Source: Asterias amurensis
Taxonomy: Eukaryota > Echinodermata > Asteroidea > Forcipulatida > Asteriidae
Length of the DNA: 64,000 nucleotides
Direction of reading: 5' to 3'
Assembly (NCBI RefSeq): GCF_032118995.1
Contig: NC_092660.1
Location: forward strand, 19,144,501 to 19,208,500
Below the pieces are notes generated by a model that made no database searches, was not told where the DNA came from, and saw only the letters and a program-made list of their open reading frames with translations. The first letter of the stretch is position 1, and each line of letters opens with the position of its first letter. Below, one piece after another: positions 1-10,232 of the stretch. A program made the position numbers and the translations under genes.

Positions 1-242
1 TTCTACAGTAGCAGAGCCTGCCAACTCTCTATGCTTCTGCATGCAGTTCTTGAACATAAACCAATCTTTCCATGCTCTAATGAACAAATCGGACAAATTT
101 ATTGTGTACAATTGGTTGAAAATTATGCGTTGCGGCGCGTAAATCTCACGTTTTGGCCAGATACTCAAGCTCCTGCATGGGGAGATCCCTGCAGTATGCC
201 TTATTCTGTTCACACCCTTTCCTTTTTTACAATGTCCAACAG
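1..242 (+). repeat. Calreticulin intron 1 with interspersed repeat
   Basis: No coding exon is seen here. About 14-130 resembles sequence at 1078-1260, 15849-15935 and 19130-19270 (GAGCTGCCAACTCTC start, CTTTCCATGTTCTGATGAAC core), a dispersed repeat with a GTTGGCAGCTCT-like far end. The acceptor AG at 241-242 precedes exon 2. Confidence 0.5.
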
Positions 243-3200
243 GTGACTGGGAGGACAGATGGGTGAACTCTGAACATAGAGATGGACTAGGAAAATTCAA
301 ATTGACAGCTGGAAAGTTTTTCAATGACGCTGAGAAAGACAAAGGTGAGTTCCTGTCTGTTTGTGCCTGCGAGTAAACGAAACCTCATAAAAAAACACTT
401 TGTGTTCTCAATTTTCATATAAAAATATTGAAACCATTTCCACTGTAAAGTCATGTACAAACAGCAGTCCTACATTGTTGTGTCACAGGTTTTGAACTTC
501 ACTCTTGAAGGGGGCACAGCAATTTTGTCCTCTGGTAAGGGCGCTTTTATGGGGAAAATGTAAATTTGTAGTGGAACTTTCTTGCAGAGGGCACCATCGC
601 AAAAGCACTGGGCATCATTGTGGATGCCGTGGGTTATACAGGGTGTCCATATTAACCAATGGCTGTAAAACAGAATCAACTAAGGTTCCACTTGTATTAT
701 TTTAATCAAAAAGAAGAACACGGATAAAACTGAATTCTCCTGGGTGTCTTGCTTGTATGGTAATCATTTGTTTGCAGAATTTGTCTGAAAACACAAAATT
801 TTACTACAAAAGGTTGAGTGTGCAACACAGGATTAATTGTGCACTCGCAAACTCAAGCTACTAGACTATAGGAAATCCAACCATAAGCTACTGTCTCCAT
901 ATTGAATCCGATTATAATAATTAGGATTCTGATGTGCCTGTAATAAAAAGATAGCAATATAAATTATGGCTGGGATTATTACCATGGTAACATGTCGCTG
1001 CTTTCTCTTCGAAGGAAAAATCAATACTAACGTCTTTGTATGGTATTTCATGTTAATAGGTTCAAACAGTATTCACAGCTGCCGACTTTTTCCTGAAAAA
1101 AAAAACACCCCCAATCTTTCCATGGTCTGATGGACAAATTAAAATATCTCCTTGATGGTGGAAACCTTTCCCCTGTTATCTTGAATGTCATTCTAAGTAT
1201 GTTCCCTGATTACCAATGATTGCAAATAATATGACAGATCTGACTGTTTGTTGAGTAGTACATTACAAGCTCTTAAAGGGAAGGTACACGTTTGGTAATT
1301 GTCAAAGACCAATCTTCTCACTTGGTGTATCCCATCATAACCATAAAATAACAAGCCTGTGTTTATTTGGGCTCAATCGATCATCGAAGTTGCGAGAAAA
1401 AACACCCATATTGGACGCATTTGTGTGCTTTCAGATAAGAATAAACTAGAAGTCTTTTATTATTTTAGTGAGAAATTACCCCTTTCTCAAAAAAGTTGTT
1501 TTCCACAATGTTTTAGACTATCAACAGCTCTCCAATGCTCGTTACCAAGTCAGTTTTTAAGTTAATATTTGTTTTGAGTAATTACCTAACGTGTACCTTC
1601 CCTTTAATGCTCCTTTGATTTAAGTGCTAATTATTCTGAGAATAATAATTTCCCCCAATCAGAAGAAAAACATGTATTTAACATAAATTGATATTGGCGC
1701 AGAAAAATTCTAAGCTGCAATATTTTTACAAATTTTTGTTGTTAAACCCATTGATTCCAGGGGAGTTTTGGTTTGTCATTTGGTGGGGGTGGGGGCTTTT
1801 TAAAAATGAATATGGCTACTATTTAATACCACTTTTATTTTCATATTTTGATCTGGAACTAACATTATAAAAAAAAGCGAATCGACAGAGGTTGTGACTG
1901 CATGTGCAGTACACTAAAATGACTTTACTTTAATAACATGAAAGTATTTAGTGAATGACAGTCAGTGTAATTCCTGTCTATTTTAGGTATTCAGACCAGT
2001 CAAGATGCCAAGTTCTACGCCCTGTCAGCAAAGTTTGACTCCTTCAGCAATGAGGGCAAAGATCTTGTAGTTCAGTTCTCTGTCAAGCACGAACAGAAGA
2101 TCGACTGCGGAGGAGGTTACGTCAAAATATTCCCTGGAGACTTGGACCAGAAGGACATGCATGGAGATTCACCTTACAATGTCATGTTCGGTAAGTGAAA
2201 ACACCAAACCATTACTTAAAGATAAAATATGCATATTTTAAAACCCTAACCCCCCGTTAGGGTTCCTCTACGTACCCTGCAAAATACAATAGAATGCAAC
2301 ACAGTTGAAATGTAAACCATGCCAAATGCAACAAAATGCAACAAAATGCAACAAAATGCAATAAGTGATTTTGTTGCAATGTGCAGGCATGTTGTTTGTG
2401 TTAGGCATGAGCAAGGGTGTTTTCCCAATGTAATCAGTATCACGGTTCTGAAAAAGGAATACTGAGGGAATCTCAGCTGATCTAGGACCAATTCATAAAC
2501 CTTGTTCGCACAAAAATAATCTGCTTAGTAAAAAATAGGTTACCAGCTAGAGCACCATTGCTGTGACTGGTACCCCGGTCGGTCATTACTTGCTTAGCCA
2601 AGAAATCTGCTAAGCAGAAGAGATGGAAATGTTAGTTTGTGTGCTTTGCACAGGGTTTTGCTTTTGATTTGTGATGTGATGAAATGGCGTAATTTACAAA
2701 CCATCTTTCGGGGCTGAGTAAAAGCTGATGATTCGCCACCTTCCTGATCACCAAAAATCTGGGGGTTTTCTTTTACTTCACTATAAATCAATCAAGGTCA
2801 AAACTCAAATATCTTAAACTGAAATATTTTTGTTTGTTTTCTAAAAAGGACCTGATATCTGTGGTCCTGGCACTAAGAAAGTTCACGTCATCTTCAGCTA
2901 CAAGGGCAAAAATCTGCTTATCAAGAAAGATATTCGATGCAAGGTAAGGCGTGTCAACATTTTGAGTTTTATTCTTATTTGTGCTAAAATGATGGACGAC
3001 GCAGTCTAATTTGTTGCCTTTTCTATTATAATGCTCTCTTTTTTTTCTCTCTTTTTTTTTTCAATAAAACTTGACCAATTTTGACAGAACCCAAGAGTCT
3101 GGATCTCTTTTGATGCAAATCAATTTGAATCTGAATAAAAAATGCAGTTGCTGGTGAGATGATGAAATGGCTTTATATTATTAACCATCTTTCGGGGCTG

Positions 3201-6200
3201 AGTTTACTGATGATTGGCCACTTTCTGATCACCAAATGCATGTAGACAAAAGAATTCCATCTTTGAGAGGGCAAGGCAGTTTCATTTTGTAAAGGGCACT
3301 TCCATTGGAAAATCTTTAAGTCTGTAGGAAAAGTTTTGAAAGGGTATAAGGACAAGACCAGGCGCAATGGAGTCCAGGTTTTGTTTTGTAACTCCAGGCC
3401 TGCATTGAATAAATGCAACTGTTTGAGATGCAAAAAGAACTGTTTATTAACTTCTACCTGGTAGTGGGTATGAAATCGGCTGGGACTACTGTCACTTAGT
3501 GGATTGAAAGGACTTAACGGTGTTTGTGTTCTATCAACAATCATTTTTTCCATTAACTTACAAACATGCAGGATGATGAAATGACTCATTTATACACACT
3601 CATCCTGCGTCCTGACAACACATACGAAGTGCGCATTGACAATAAGAAGGTAGAGTCAGGCAACTTGGAGGACGACTGGGACTTCTTGCCACCTAAGAAG
3701 ATCAAGGACCCCGAAGCCAAGAAGCCTGAGGACTGGGACGAGAGAGAAAAGATTGACGATCCTGAGGAAACTAAACCAGAGGTAAGAAAAGTTCCTAATT
3801 TTCCGTGCCTACCTGCAGTACTTTTTCCTCAACCCAGGATTCGAACCCACATTCTGGCACCTTAGACACAACAACTTGAGTTTGATGGGCTAGGCTAAAT
3901 TTCTGTGCGCACCCGCAGTATTATTTTTCTCAAACCAGGACTCGAACCCACACTCTGGCGCCTTAGACACAACAACTTGAGTTTGATGGGCTAGATTGTT
4001 GGGCCTCAATGCTCAAAAAAAATTCCACTTATTATTCATAGTCTTTGTTAACTTTGTGGTGTGCTGGACTGAGCGGGTAAGAGGCCCAGATTTAAGCTCT
4101 GGTATTTCTGATCAGCAGAGTGTGGGTTTGAGTCCCAGATGAGGCACTTGTGTCCCTGAGCAAGATACTTTACCATAATTGCATTGTCCTTAGGATTGAG
4201 TCATAGCTCTCATATACTAGGATTAGCAGTGCACATAAAAAACCCAGATCACTTATTGTGGAGGAGATGAGGTTAACCACAGTGTTTCTGGTTCACAAAA
4301 CAAGCACCCTTGTTTACAGGTTTTCTGAGGCTTGCAAGCTATATAGATTGCAGCTCTGCCGAATTAGAAAAGAGTATAAGAAAAATACTATTGAGCATTT
4401 TGTGTGCTTAGGTACTAGACTTTAGTTTTGATTGGTGATATGATGAAATGGCGTAATTTACAAACCATCTTTCGGGGCTGAGTAAAAGCTGATGATTCGC
4501 CACCTTCCTGATCACCAAGAATCGTTTTTGTTGTTTTTTTGCACCAAAACTTGATTATCTAAAATTGAAATGTTTGCCTTTGTTTCCTGAAAAAAAAAAA
4601 CCTTATATATCTGCAATCCGAGCACTAAGAAAGTTCATGCCATTTTCAGTCACATGGTCAGAAATATGCTTATTTGTCTGCGTAAGTGATTAAAGTAACT
4701 AATGAGGCATCCTTGGTCATCATAGTAACAACCGGTTTTCCATTTTTAATTTGTTTTTATTTCATATTTTCCTCCCTATTAGGATTTCGATAAGCCAGAG
4801 TTCATCCCCGACCCTGATGCAGAGAAGCCCGAGGATTGGGACGATGAGATGGACGGCGAGTGGGAACCACCAATGATCAACAACCCAGAATTCCAGGTAG
4901 GTTTCTACAAGGATGAAATTTCTCCGTTTTTAAACGAAAATCCAGATGGTTTTTTTGCCCCTGCCCTAAAAAAAATATATATATTATTTCTTTTATTAAG
5001 ATCAAATTTCTTTAAATATGATGATAAGACCACAAAAACATCCCAGATTGCAGAGTATGGATTTTAAAACCAATGTTAAGTGCCCTTCTTAGAAGAAGAA
5101 AATATCGGTTTTAGTTCTTGATCTCTTTAGATCCCTGTGTTTGATACACTAAGAATCCGATTGGATTGCTGTTGCTGGTGAGATGATGAAATGGCTTCAT
5201 ATTATTAACCATCTTTCGGGGCTGAGTTTACTGATGATTGGCCACTTTCTGATCACCAAATAGGTGCACAAGGTATCTAAGAATTGCATTTTCTGACAAA
5301 TCAAGGAAATATCGACACGGTCAGCATGGCAAAACGAAAGAAAATGTTGTCCCGAGTGATAGAAGGACTAGTATCTCTAAATGTGTGCCCCTTGTACTGA
5401 TTTCAAAGTGCTGAGTTAACGAAATGGTAAAATGCAAAGAACTGGAATAGCTTTCTGGGTATCTGTGCTCACCAAACACAAATTTTCTAGTTCTAATTCA
5501 ATTTCAGATTTTTTTTGACAAGTTTTTGATGTTGTATTTCAGGGAGAATGGAAACCCAAACAGATCGATAACCCAGAGTACAAAGGTAAATGGATCCATC
5601 CAGAAATCGACAACCCAGAATATGAAGCGGACGATGCTCTTTACCAATATGAAGACTTCGGTGTAATAGGATTTGATTTATGGCAGGTATGTATAAAGTT
5701 TCCAATTTGAAGGACACAGCCTTTAAGGAAGGCAGAAAAATAAATCACCCCAAAAGTCAGTTTTTTTTAACAGTGTTTGGCCATTACTTTTTCAGTGTCT
5801 AGCAATCAGGACTGTATAGTTTGTCGTTTCACTGGTTGAACAGTTTTTTCACTGGTCCTTATTTTAAGGTATTCTTTCTACTGTCATTTGTATGGGACTT
5901 GGTTTTAAAACCATACAAACAATCAGTGCAACCAGTGATTTATAGCTAACATGTAGCATTTGGAATGAACGAACTACCCAGCCGGACCAATGCACATAAT
6001 TTTGACTGGTCCTTGGAAGTTATACCTGGCATTTGGCTAGCGGACCACTATAAAGAGAGAGTACTGTGAAACCTTCTATGATGACAACATATTAAATGTA
6101 AATCTAATATTTGCATTAAATAACTACAATGCCTTGTTCTGAAAGATCTTGGGGTTGAACAAAAGAAAATTGACTAGAGCGGGAAAGGAAGTTGATTTTA

Positions 6201-8459
6201 TTGCTTTCCAGAAAAACCGTCTGTAGAAGCTAGGGATGTACTATTAATTAGCATGTCAGGCCTGGAATTCCCTGGAGGACATGGTCTCTGTTTTCCTCTG
6301 GCCTTGGTGCCCCCTCAAATGATTCCCAAAGACTTGAAGATCTTCCAACAGAAGTGCCCTTTGAAAACATGAAAATGGCCCTGCTCTTGACTTTCAAGGA
6401 TGAAATTCCAGACCTGACATGTAGTGAATGTATGAATGTATTCCAGACCTTGAATTAGCCCACGACACCCACAGCTATTGCCCCTTACCATAGCAAGAAT
6501 GGCCGTGCCCCTTCAAGAGCAAAGTTTATGGCCCGAGTCTCTCATAATCAATAACATGGAGCAGATATGATGACCCAATTTACCGGATTATGAATCTCCG
6601 TGTTTACCACACCAATCCTGATCTGCTCCTGTCATTGATTGATTTCACTCATATTTAGCGAGTCAAGGATCTAAGCTTCAACTCATTGTTCATTAGATGC
6701 TTTACATTGTTTGATTGTCCACAGGTAAAATCAGGCACCATTTTTGACAACGTCCTTATCACAGACGATGTAACATTAGCAGAAAAACAAGCGAATGAGT
6801 TATGGAAACCAACAAAGGTATTTATGGCAGTCTTTTGATTTCAAGTTTTTTAAACTGAATCAGGAATCACTGAAATTTGCAAATTTTGAATTTGTTTTCT
6901 AATGTTGTTTTGAGTTTTAGGGGTTGAAATGAAAGGTTTTCATCTGTAGGGTATCAAAGCATTGAATTCAAGTTTTGATTGTTACGTCAACGAGATGTGG
7001 GTTTGAATGCTGGTCAGGACACTTGAGACCTTGATCAAGATGCTTTACTATAATTGATTCTCTTCACCATGGGGTATAAATTGATACCTGTGAGGGCGGA
7101 GGTTCATATTGTGTATAATAAAGCCTTTACAGCACCGCTGCAGGAATGCTTGGTCAGTTGCAGCCTGGCATTGTCTGTTTGTATGTGGTGCTCTTTGCAA
7201 ATTTATATTTTCCTTATATTGAAGTGCCAGTTACCAGAGCTAAGAATTGCTGTGCCCCTTTAAGTGTAACGTTTAAGGCCTCTTAATTGTGAGTCTCTCA
7301 TAACATGGAGCAGATATGATGACCCAATTTACCGGATTATGAATCTCCGTGTTTACCACACCAATCCTGATCTGCTCCTGTCATTGATTGATTTCACTCA
7401 TATTAGCCAAGAGTTTCAGTAGCTGTTTTATTACTTGCTTGTCCACAGGTAAAACCAGGCACCTTTTTGGACTATGTCCTTATCTCAGACCGTGTATCAT
7501 AGTAACAAAATCTTAAAGAGTGCATTTCGCAATAACCCTCTCAATGTGAATACATAAGTGCCCTGGTCATTGGGCCAATAACATTCCTTTAAAGGAACAC
7601 GTTGCCTTGGATCGGTCGAGTTGGTCTTTGAAAAGCGTTTGTAACCGTTTTTTATAAAATGCATATGGGTAGAAAGATGTTGTAAAAGTAGAATACAATG
7701 ATCCACACAAACATGCCTCGAAATTGCGTGGTTTTCCTTTTACCTTGTCGACTAACACGTCGGCCATTTATGGGGGTCAAAATTTTGACTCCCATAAATG
7801 GCCGACCATGTTAGTTCGCACAGTAGAAGGAAAACCACGCAATTTCGAGGCAAACTTGTGTGGATCATTGTATTCTACTTTTAAAACATCTTTCCAACCA
7901 TATGCATTTTATAAAAAACGGTTACAAACGCTTTTGTTTTGACCAACTCGTCCGATCCAAGGCAACGTGTTCCTTTAAAGTAGAATAAAGCAAGACAGTT
8001 CTCTTAGAACAAACTCTACCTGGCAAGTGGATACACACATGGTGTTACCACAAACCAAATATACAAATCCTTTAATCATTAGCAGAAAAACAAGCTCAAG
8101 CCAAGGGAGCTATGAAAGATCAAAGACATTTTATTGACCCAAATGACCAGGGCGCTGCTTGGTCAGTTGAGGGTTGACAATGTCCATTAGTATACTTTGT
8201 AATTGACAATTATTTTACACTTTTTTTTCCATTTCAGGAGGGTGAGAAGACGATGAAAGACAAACAAGACGAAGAAGAGAAACAGAAGAGAGAGGAGGAA
8301 GAGAAAAAAATGAAAGATGAAGAAGAAGATGAAGACGAAGACGACGAATTCAAAATGAACGCAGACGATCTTGAAGGATTCGACGATGGAGATCTAGCGG
8401 AGGAATTTGACGGAGAGGAGGAAGATGAAGAAATGCTTAATAAGAAAGATGAATTGTAA
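243..8459 (+). CDS. CALR: Calreticulin, exons 2-9 (5' end outside window)
   Basis: ER-lumen calcium-binding lectin chaperone that helps fold N-glycoproteins. Exons: 243-344, 1987-2190, 2849-2943, 3572-3781, 4783-4896, 5543-5686, 6725-6817, 8238-8459; phases join cleanly to about 393 residues. The N-domain carries family signatures [16 protein letters not shown] and VMFGPDICG, and the two cysteines of the usual disulfide (CGGGY, DIRCK). Exons 5-7 encode the P-domain arm: three type A repeats ([42 protein letters not shown]) followed by three type B repeats ([39 protein letters not shown]). Exon 9 is the acidic C-domain, rich in Glu/Asp, ending in the ER-retrieval signal KDEL. The signal-peptide exon must lie before position 1, since 1-242 is intron. 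Introns 3-8 carry snoRNA-like sequences. Length and domain order are normal for the family; identity is essentially certain. Confidence 0.97.
480..645 (+). repeat. Dispersed repeat, copy in calreticulin intron 2
   Basis: The stretch with GGGGGCACAGCAATTTT and later GCAAAAGCAC recurs at 56785-56910. It belongs to a wider group of repeats with GGGCACTTCCATT-like cores, also at 3235-3420, 6258-6420, 23313-23445, 35045-35392 and 50870-51050. It encodes nothing recognisable. Confidence 0.5.
1273..1607 (+). mobile_element. TTAA-flanked inverted-repeat element, subfamily B
   Basis: A TTAA lies at each end and the termini are inverted copies (AGGGAAGGTACACGTTTGG against CGTGTACCTTCCCT). The interior matches the A subfamily (GTCAAAGACCAGTCTTCTC-like box). 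No transposase is encoded. Read as a non-autonomous DNA transposon in calreticulin intron 2; the TTAA target is the piggyBac habit, so that superfamily is an inference. Confidence 0.75.
2668..2755 (+). ncRNA. Box C/D snoRNA, type 1, copy a (calreticulin intron 3)
   Basis: C box GTGATGA (2676-2682), D' box CTGA (2714-2717), C' box TGATGAT (2726-2732) and D box CTGA (2744-2747) occur in order, flanked by a short terminal stem (GTGAT with ATCAC). The element before D', ACCATCTTTCGGG, is complementary to the conserved 28S rRNA segment CCCGAAAGATGGT. The 3' end is about 93 nt before exon 4, a spacing usual for intron-encoded C/D snoRNAs. A near-identical copy sits in intron 5. Processing from the spliced intron is expected but not shown. 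Confidence 0.85.
3152..3235 (+). ncRNA. Box C/D snoRNA, type 2, copy a (calreticulin intron 4)
   Basis: Terminal stem TGGTGA/TCACCA encloses C box ATGATGA (3159-3165), D' CTGA (3198-3201), C' TGATGAT (3208-3214) and D CTGA (3225-3228). The D' guide is the same ACCATCTTTCGGG as in type 1, but the guide before D (GATTGGCCACTTT) differs from type 1 (GATTCGCCACCTTC). A near-identical copy is in intron 6. Confidence 0.86.
3798..3990 (-). repeat. Tandem pair of SINE-head remnants
   Basis: Two adjacent copies of a segment holding GGATTCGAACCCACATTCTGGC and CGCCTTAGACACAACAACTT-like sequence. Read on the minus strand they hold a tRNA-like B box (GGGTTCGAGTCC) as in the class II tRNA-derived SINEs elsewhere in the window. 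They begin directly after the exon 5 splice donor. Confidence 0.5.
4056..4378 (+). mobile_element. tRNA-derived SINE, class II (Leu/Ser-like) head
   Basis: The head has an A-box-like start, a long variable arm (AAGCTCTGGTATTTCTGATC), and a B box GGTTTGAGTCC, followed by the body CACTTGTGTCCCTGAGCAAG shared with the copies at 33067, 36722 and elsewhere. It lies in calreticulin intron 5. It is diverged, so old, and is not a functional tRNA gene. Confidence 0.7.
4431..4519 (+). ncRNA. Box C/D snoRNA, type 1, copy b (calreticulin intron 5)
   Basis: Terminal stem ATTGGTGAT/ATCACCAA encloses C box ATGATGA (4440-4446), D' CTGA (4478-4481), C' TGATGAT (4490-4496) and D CTGA (4508-4511). From the C box to the D box it matches the intron 3 copy almost base for base, while the surrounding intron sequence is largely different. 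Confidence 0.87.
5175..5259 (+). ncRNA. Box C/D snoRNA, type 2, copy b (calreticulin intron 6)
   Basis: Stem TGGTGA/TCACCA with C box ATGATGA (5183-5189), D' CTGA (5222-5225), C' TGATGAT (5232-5238) and D CTGA (5249-5252). It is nearly identical to the intron 4 copy, including the guide toward 28S rRNA before D'. Confidence 0.86.
6258..6420 (+). repeat. Dispersed repeat with CAGGCCTGGAATT ends
   Basis: Begins CAGGCCTGGAATTCC and ends AAATTCCAGACCTG, so its ends are inverted. The interior (GAAGTGCCCTTTGAAAACATG) recurs, in one orientation or the other, at 3235-3420, 23313-23445, 35045-35392 and 50870-51050. A non-coding fold-back element is likely. Confidence 0.55.
6558..6629 (+). ncRNA. Box C/D snoRNA, type 3, copy a (calreticulin intron 7)
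   Basis: A nine-base terminal stem (GGAGCAGAT with ATCTGCTCC) flanks C box ATGATGA (6567-6573) and D box CTGA (6618-6621). Internal C'/D' boxes are degenerate. A further AATCAAT/ATTGATT pairing outside lengthens the stem. The segment before the D box is GTTTACCACACCAATC; I could not match it to a remembered rRNA or snRNA site, so the target is open. The 3' end is 95 nt before exon 8. Confidence 0.82.
7307..7378 (+). ncRNA. Box C/D snoRNA, type 3, copy b (calreticulin intron 8)
   Basis: Identical by eye to copy a from GGAGCAGAT to ATCTGCTCC, with the same C and D boxes. The outer AATCAAT half-stem is lost on the left by a small deletion. It arose with the duplicated exon 8 that follows it, yet remained unchanged while that exon decayed, which suggests either a recent copy or selection on the RNA. 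Confidence 0.8.
7589..7978 (+). mobile_element. 390-bp TTAA hairpin element, copy 1
   Basis: A near-perfect inverted repeat with arms of about 185 bp meeting at CCATTTATGGGGGTC/GACTCCCATAAATGG. Termini are AAGGAACACGTTGCCTTGG with TTAA at both edges. It has the same length as the copies at 42907 and 53190. Apparent ORFs on both strands follow from the palindrome and match no protein. It sits inside the insertion that splits the duplicated calreticulin exon 8. Confidence 0.88.
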
Positions 8460-9900
8460 AACGATGCTTATGGGGAGGTTGGGGATTTTTTTTTTCAATT
8501 TACTTTCTTTTTTTTTTCAGAGAGAGGGAGTGGAAAAACAATTTATATAGTTTAGTTTGTAAAATAATAACTTATGCTGCAATACGTTTGAGCTATTAAA
8601 ACTTTTGCGAGTTGTGGCTTGCAGTTTTTATTTTTTTGTTTCGTAAATTTTTTGGTGGATTTTCACTCTATGGGGGTGAATTTCCAGCGAAGAAGCCTAA
8701 ATGGCTGAAAAAGTTTGTGGATATCTCAAACACGTTGCAGTTTGGTGTTTTATGGGATGTTTTTAGGGTGTTGTACTGACCCGACAGGATACGCAACCCC
8801 TGTTGGAGTTTACAACTGTACAGTACCAATTCATTGTATACTTGTTTATTTCGTATGGTGGTACTGTGATGATTATTTGAGCAAAATAACCATAAATTTC
8901 CTGCACTACCTTCATGGATATTTGTTTGTTCCTCAGCAAGCATCTCTGTCTTCTGCCCAAAACAAATTAATTGACTGTGGTTGTGGTCATTGACGTCGGT
9001 GGCAGTGTTGAAAATTGGTCAATCAGTCATTGATCTAGTTAAAAGATTAAAGCGACAATCTATTACGGCCATTACTTTGTGATAGGCACCTCCCACACTT
9101 TGCACTCGGCCTCCTGCCCTCATCTTTTTTAAATTATGCATTCTTTAAGCCACTACGACCGTGATGGGTGCCAGCGTGATGTGTAATGAAACCTGCCTAC
9201 AAAGTGTATGCAAGTTTGATTTGTAAAAGTTAAATATTCAAAGCTTTTTCATAGCCATCTTTCCCAACTACACATCGATGTTACATGTATGTATTTTTAG
9301 AGTTGATCTTTGACCTAAAGTTTAATTTATTACACTTCGATGTATTGATATATTTTATTCAGTGACACATTTGTGAACAAAATAACCAAACCATCTCTTT
9401 AGAAAAGTGTTTGATATCTTTCAACCGCTCAATTGGAAGAGTTCAAAACTCTCACTTTTACTCTGTAACATTGGTTTTGTACAAAAATAGCCAAATACAT
9501 TAACACTTTGATTGCTCAAATGTCATCTCTCAGGCCCATCTGTTCCGTTGTGTCCCTTAATGCATGCATATGCATGTCATTACGTTTTAAACAGGGAAAG
9601 TATTTTCAATTTTTGACCAACAGAGGGCAGCACACCAGACTGGGAATAGCTTTTGACAAGCAGTCAAAATGTTAATTGATGAAAAGAACAAAAATAATAG
9701 TTTGATGTATCGGAGATGAGTATTTTGTGGCAACTTGTTTTATTTTTTACCTTTATGTAATAGTGATGAAGATTTTTTTATTTTTGAATGTTGCTAACAC
9801 TTTTTGGGATCAAGTGTTTGAAAAGGTTGGGTTGGGAAGTACTGTAGGAATTGTATAATGAAGATGGTTCTATATCAGTCTGAACCAACCCAAACCCTCT
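8460..9900 (+). other. Calreticulin 3' untranslated and downstream sequence
   Basis: No further coding sequence follows the KDEL stop. ATTAAA at 8595-8600 is a candidate polyadenylation signal; the true 3' end cannot be fixed without transcripts. The stretch is AT-rich and without an obvious repeat until about 10090. Confidence 0.45.
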
Positions 9901-10091
9901 CAACTCAACTAAGTTTGCCTGAATTTATTGGATTCAGTTCTGCAAGTCTAAACCAAGTTGTATGGGTCATGGCTATATTCAAATTTCTTGGAGCTCAACA
10001 TTGTCAGTGATGATGAACCATATGCTGAGGAATTTACACGAATATTTGAAAGTTGTGACCAATTTTCCAATGGTGCATGAGAGTCGATTAT

Positions 10092-10232
10092 GTTGTGACC
10101 TAGTCTTGGTGCAAGACGCTGTTATTCATTATTACTCAACTGTCGTGATCCTTGTTGCGCAGTGTATGTACAGGTACATAAGGCTATTTGACCAACTCAA
10201 CAGGAGCGTCTTGCACCAAGACTAGTTGTGAC
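10092..10232. mobile_element. Palindromic element with 8-bp target duplication, copy 1
   Basis: Terminal arms CTAGTCTTGGTGCAAGACG (10100) and its complement (to 10224) are flanked by direct repeats GTTGTGAC at 10092-10099 and 10225-10232. The same termini are found at 19298-19493 with a different 8-bp duplication. Eight-base duplications are the habit of hAT transposons; with no transposase inside, it would be a non-autonomous member. Confidence 0.8.

Larger units (their letters stand above)
7237..8170 (+). pseudogene. Duplicated, disrupted copy of calreticulin exon 8 and its upstream intron
   Basis: About 6493-6800 is repeated from 7237: intron sequence, the type 3 snoRNA, an acceptor (CCACAG, ends 7448) and an exon 8 copy at 7449-7499 reading [17 protein letters not shown] before an in-frame TAG at 7500-7502. 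The real exon reads [17 protein letters not shown]. The rest of the exon copy (LAEKQA) resumes near 8084, after an insertion of about 580 bp that carries a 390-bp hairpin element. ATCAT at both edges may be its target duplication. No splice donor follows, so it is probably dead, though it could act as an alternative terminal exon. Confidence 0.8.

Noticed and set aside
2240-2265. Telomere-like AACCCTAAC...GTTAGGG palindrome
   Set aside because: Only one unit in each direction; chance or a short palindrome, not an interstitial telomere.
3173-3589. 138-codon minus-strand ORF
   Set aside because: Antisense to calreticulin intron 4, a snoRNA and a dispersed repeat.
7724-7942. ORF of 72 codons conserved in the 390-bp elements
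   Set aside because: It follows from a palindrome duplicated three times; no protein family is recognised and both strands read open equally well.
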